DNA of 31,817 nt, taken from NCBI GenBank assembly GCA_040414495.1, contig JBEDUI010000070.1, forward strand, positions 1-31,817, written 5' to 3'. Origin of the DNA: DATAVB01 sp040414495. Its GTDB lineage: Bacteria > Actinomycetota > Actinomycetes > Mycobacteriales > QHCD01. The translations under genes were made by a program, and so were the position numbers. The notes under the pieces are model-generated. The model was not told the DNA's origin, searched no databases, and saw only the letters and a list, made by a program, of their open reading frames with translations. Shown here one piece after another: positions 31,030 through 31,817 of the stretch (position 1 is its first letter; each line of letters starts with the position of its first letter).

Positions 31030-31817
31030 AGCATCACGACCGAACGCAGCACCTCACCGCGGTGCATTTTCTCGAATGCGGCTTCCACGTCGGTGATCGC
31101 GATCCGTTCGGAGACGAACTTCTCCAGCGGTAGCCGACCCTGCAAATGCAGATCGACCAGCATCGGGAAATCCCTACTGGGCAGGCAATCGCCGTACCAA
31201 CTGGATTTGAGCGAACCACCACGGGCGAAGAAATCCAGCAGCGGCATTTCCAACCGCATATCCGGAGTGGGTACGCCCACGAGCACGACCGTGCCGGCGA
31301 GGTCGCGAGCATAGAACGCCTGCCGCCAGGTTTCGGGCCGCCCGACCGCGTCAATCACCACATCCGCGCCGAATCCACCGGTCAACTCCTGTACGGCCGC
31401 GACGACGCCGTCCTGGTCCTTGCCGGAGGCATCGATCGCGTCGGTGGCGCCCAATTCGGTGGCCCAGCCGAGTTTGCGTTGGTCGACGTCGACGGCGATG
31501 ATCTTGGCCGCCCCAGCCAGCCGGGCGCCGGCGATGGCCGCGTCCCCCACACCGCCGCAGCCGATCACCGCGACCGTGTCGCCGCGGCCGACCGCGCCGG
31601 TGTTGAGGGCGGCGCCGAGGCCGGCCATCACGCCGCAACCGAGCAGGCCCACGGCGGCCGGCCGGGCCGCCGGGTCGACCTTGGTGCACTGCCCGGCGTG
31701 CACCAGCGTCTTCTCCATGAACGCCCCGATGCCCAGAGCCGGGGAAAGCTTGGTGCCATCGGCCAGGGTCATCGGCTGCGACGCGTTGAAGGTGCTGAAG
31801 CAGTACCACGGCCGGCC
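31026..31817 (-). CDS. mscR: S-(hydroxymethyl)mycothiol dehydrogenase (N-terminus beyond window)
   Basis: This zinc-dependent medium-chain dehydrogenase oxidises the formaldehyde-mycothiol adduct with NAD+. The visible 263 residues start at GRPWYCFSTFNASQPM, the last structural-zinc cysteine region. About 98 residues, including the catalytic-zinc Cys, are outside the window, from a family length near 361. Visible are GIGAFMEKTLVHAGQCTKVDP, the Rossmann motif VAVIGCGGVGDAAIAGA with the NAD-binding Asp in IIAVDVDQRKL, and VVLVGVPTPDMRLEM. Mycothiol is restricted to actinomycetes, which identifies the host group. Its stop overlaps the MBL hydrolase start. Confidence 0.94.
   Translation of the reverse strand, partial: GRPWYCFSTFNASQPMTLADGTKLSPALGIGAFMEKTLVHAGQCTKVDPAARPAAVGLLGCGVMAGLGAALNTGAVGRGDTVAVIGCGGVGDAAIAGARLAGAAKIIAVDVDQRKLGWATELGATDAIDASGKDQDGVVAAVQELTGGFGADVVIDAVGRPETWRQAFYARDLAGTVVLVGVPTPDMRLEMPLLDFFARGGSLKSSWYGDCLPSRDFPMLVDLHLQGRLPLEKFVSERIAITDVEAAFEKMHRGEVLRSVVML

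Overview
The window is high-GC DNA from an actinomycete (Actinomycetota). The evidence is a mycothiol-dependent formaldehyde dehydrogenase gene at the right edge, GC-rich third codon positions, many GTG starts and four-base ATGA/GTGA overlaps, a glutamyl-tRNA synthetase without the zinc-binding cysteines, and a sugar ABC operon with no ATPase of its own. The exact family cannot be fixed from this window; a Micromonosporales-like organism is only a guess. The left part is accessory in character (regulators, transporters, methyltransferases, acetyltransferases, hypotheticals) and the right part is housekeeping.

Layout: 1-1.7 kb holds a NarL/LuxR response regulator and its sensor kinase, translationally coupled. 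At 1.8-3.1 kb are two small unknown genes, with a roughly 110-bp direct repeat that duplicates the start and upstream region of the first gene in front of the second. At 3.1-6.3 kb a DHA2 efflux pump and an Old Yellow Enzyme reductase form an operon, divergent from a MarR repressor across a double palindromic operator. At 6.3-12 kb are mostly single genes: a small secreted protein, a DUF4937-like protein, a GT9-like glycosyltransferase, two GNAT acetyltransferases, a MOSC protein and two SAM methyltransferases. At 12.1-13.9 kb is a Tat-exported 5'-nucleotidase-type phosphoesterase.

From 19.8 down to 13.95 kb, on the minus strand, lies a sugar-use operon: two ABC permeases, a lipoprotein binding protein, a GH36-type alpha-galactosidase-like enzyme and an AraC regulator. 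Divergent from it at 20-22 kb is an Otr(A)/Tet-type ribosomal protection GTPase preceded by a short overlapping upstream ORF with a very strong Shine-Dalgarno. At 22-24.6 kb are two hypothetical genes, a cupin-like protein and a TMEM175-type channel.

From 24.8 kb the content is core metabolism on the minus strand. There are tRNA-Glu(CTC) and tRNA-Gln(CTG), a HAD phosphatase, gltX and a fumarylacetoacetate hydrolase-family enzyme. A small Cys-rich membrane protein lies on the plus strand. Citramalate synthase (cimA) follows, and then a metallo-beta-lactamase-fold hydrolase coupled to S-(hydroxymethyl)mycothiol dehydrogenase (formaldehyde detoxification), cut by the window end.

The most striking regulatory structure is upstream of cimA: a nine-codon leader peptide containing Val-Ile-Ile, mutually exclusive hairpins, and a terminator with a T-run. 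Together these have every part of a branched-chain amino acid attenuator. No CRISPR array, prophage, transposase or integrase gene was seen.
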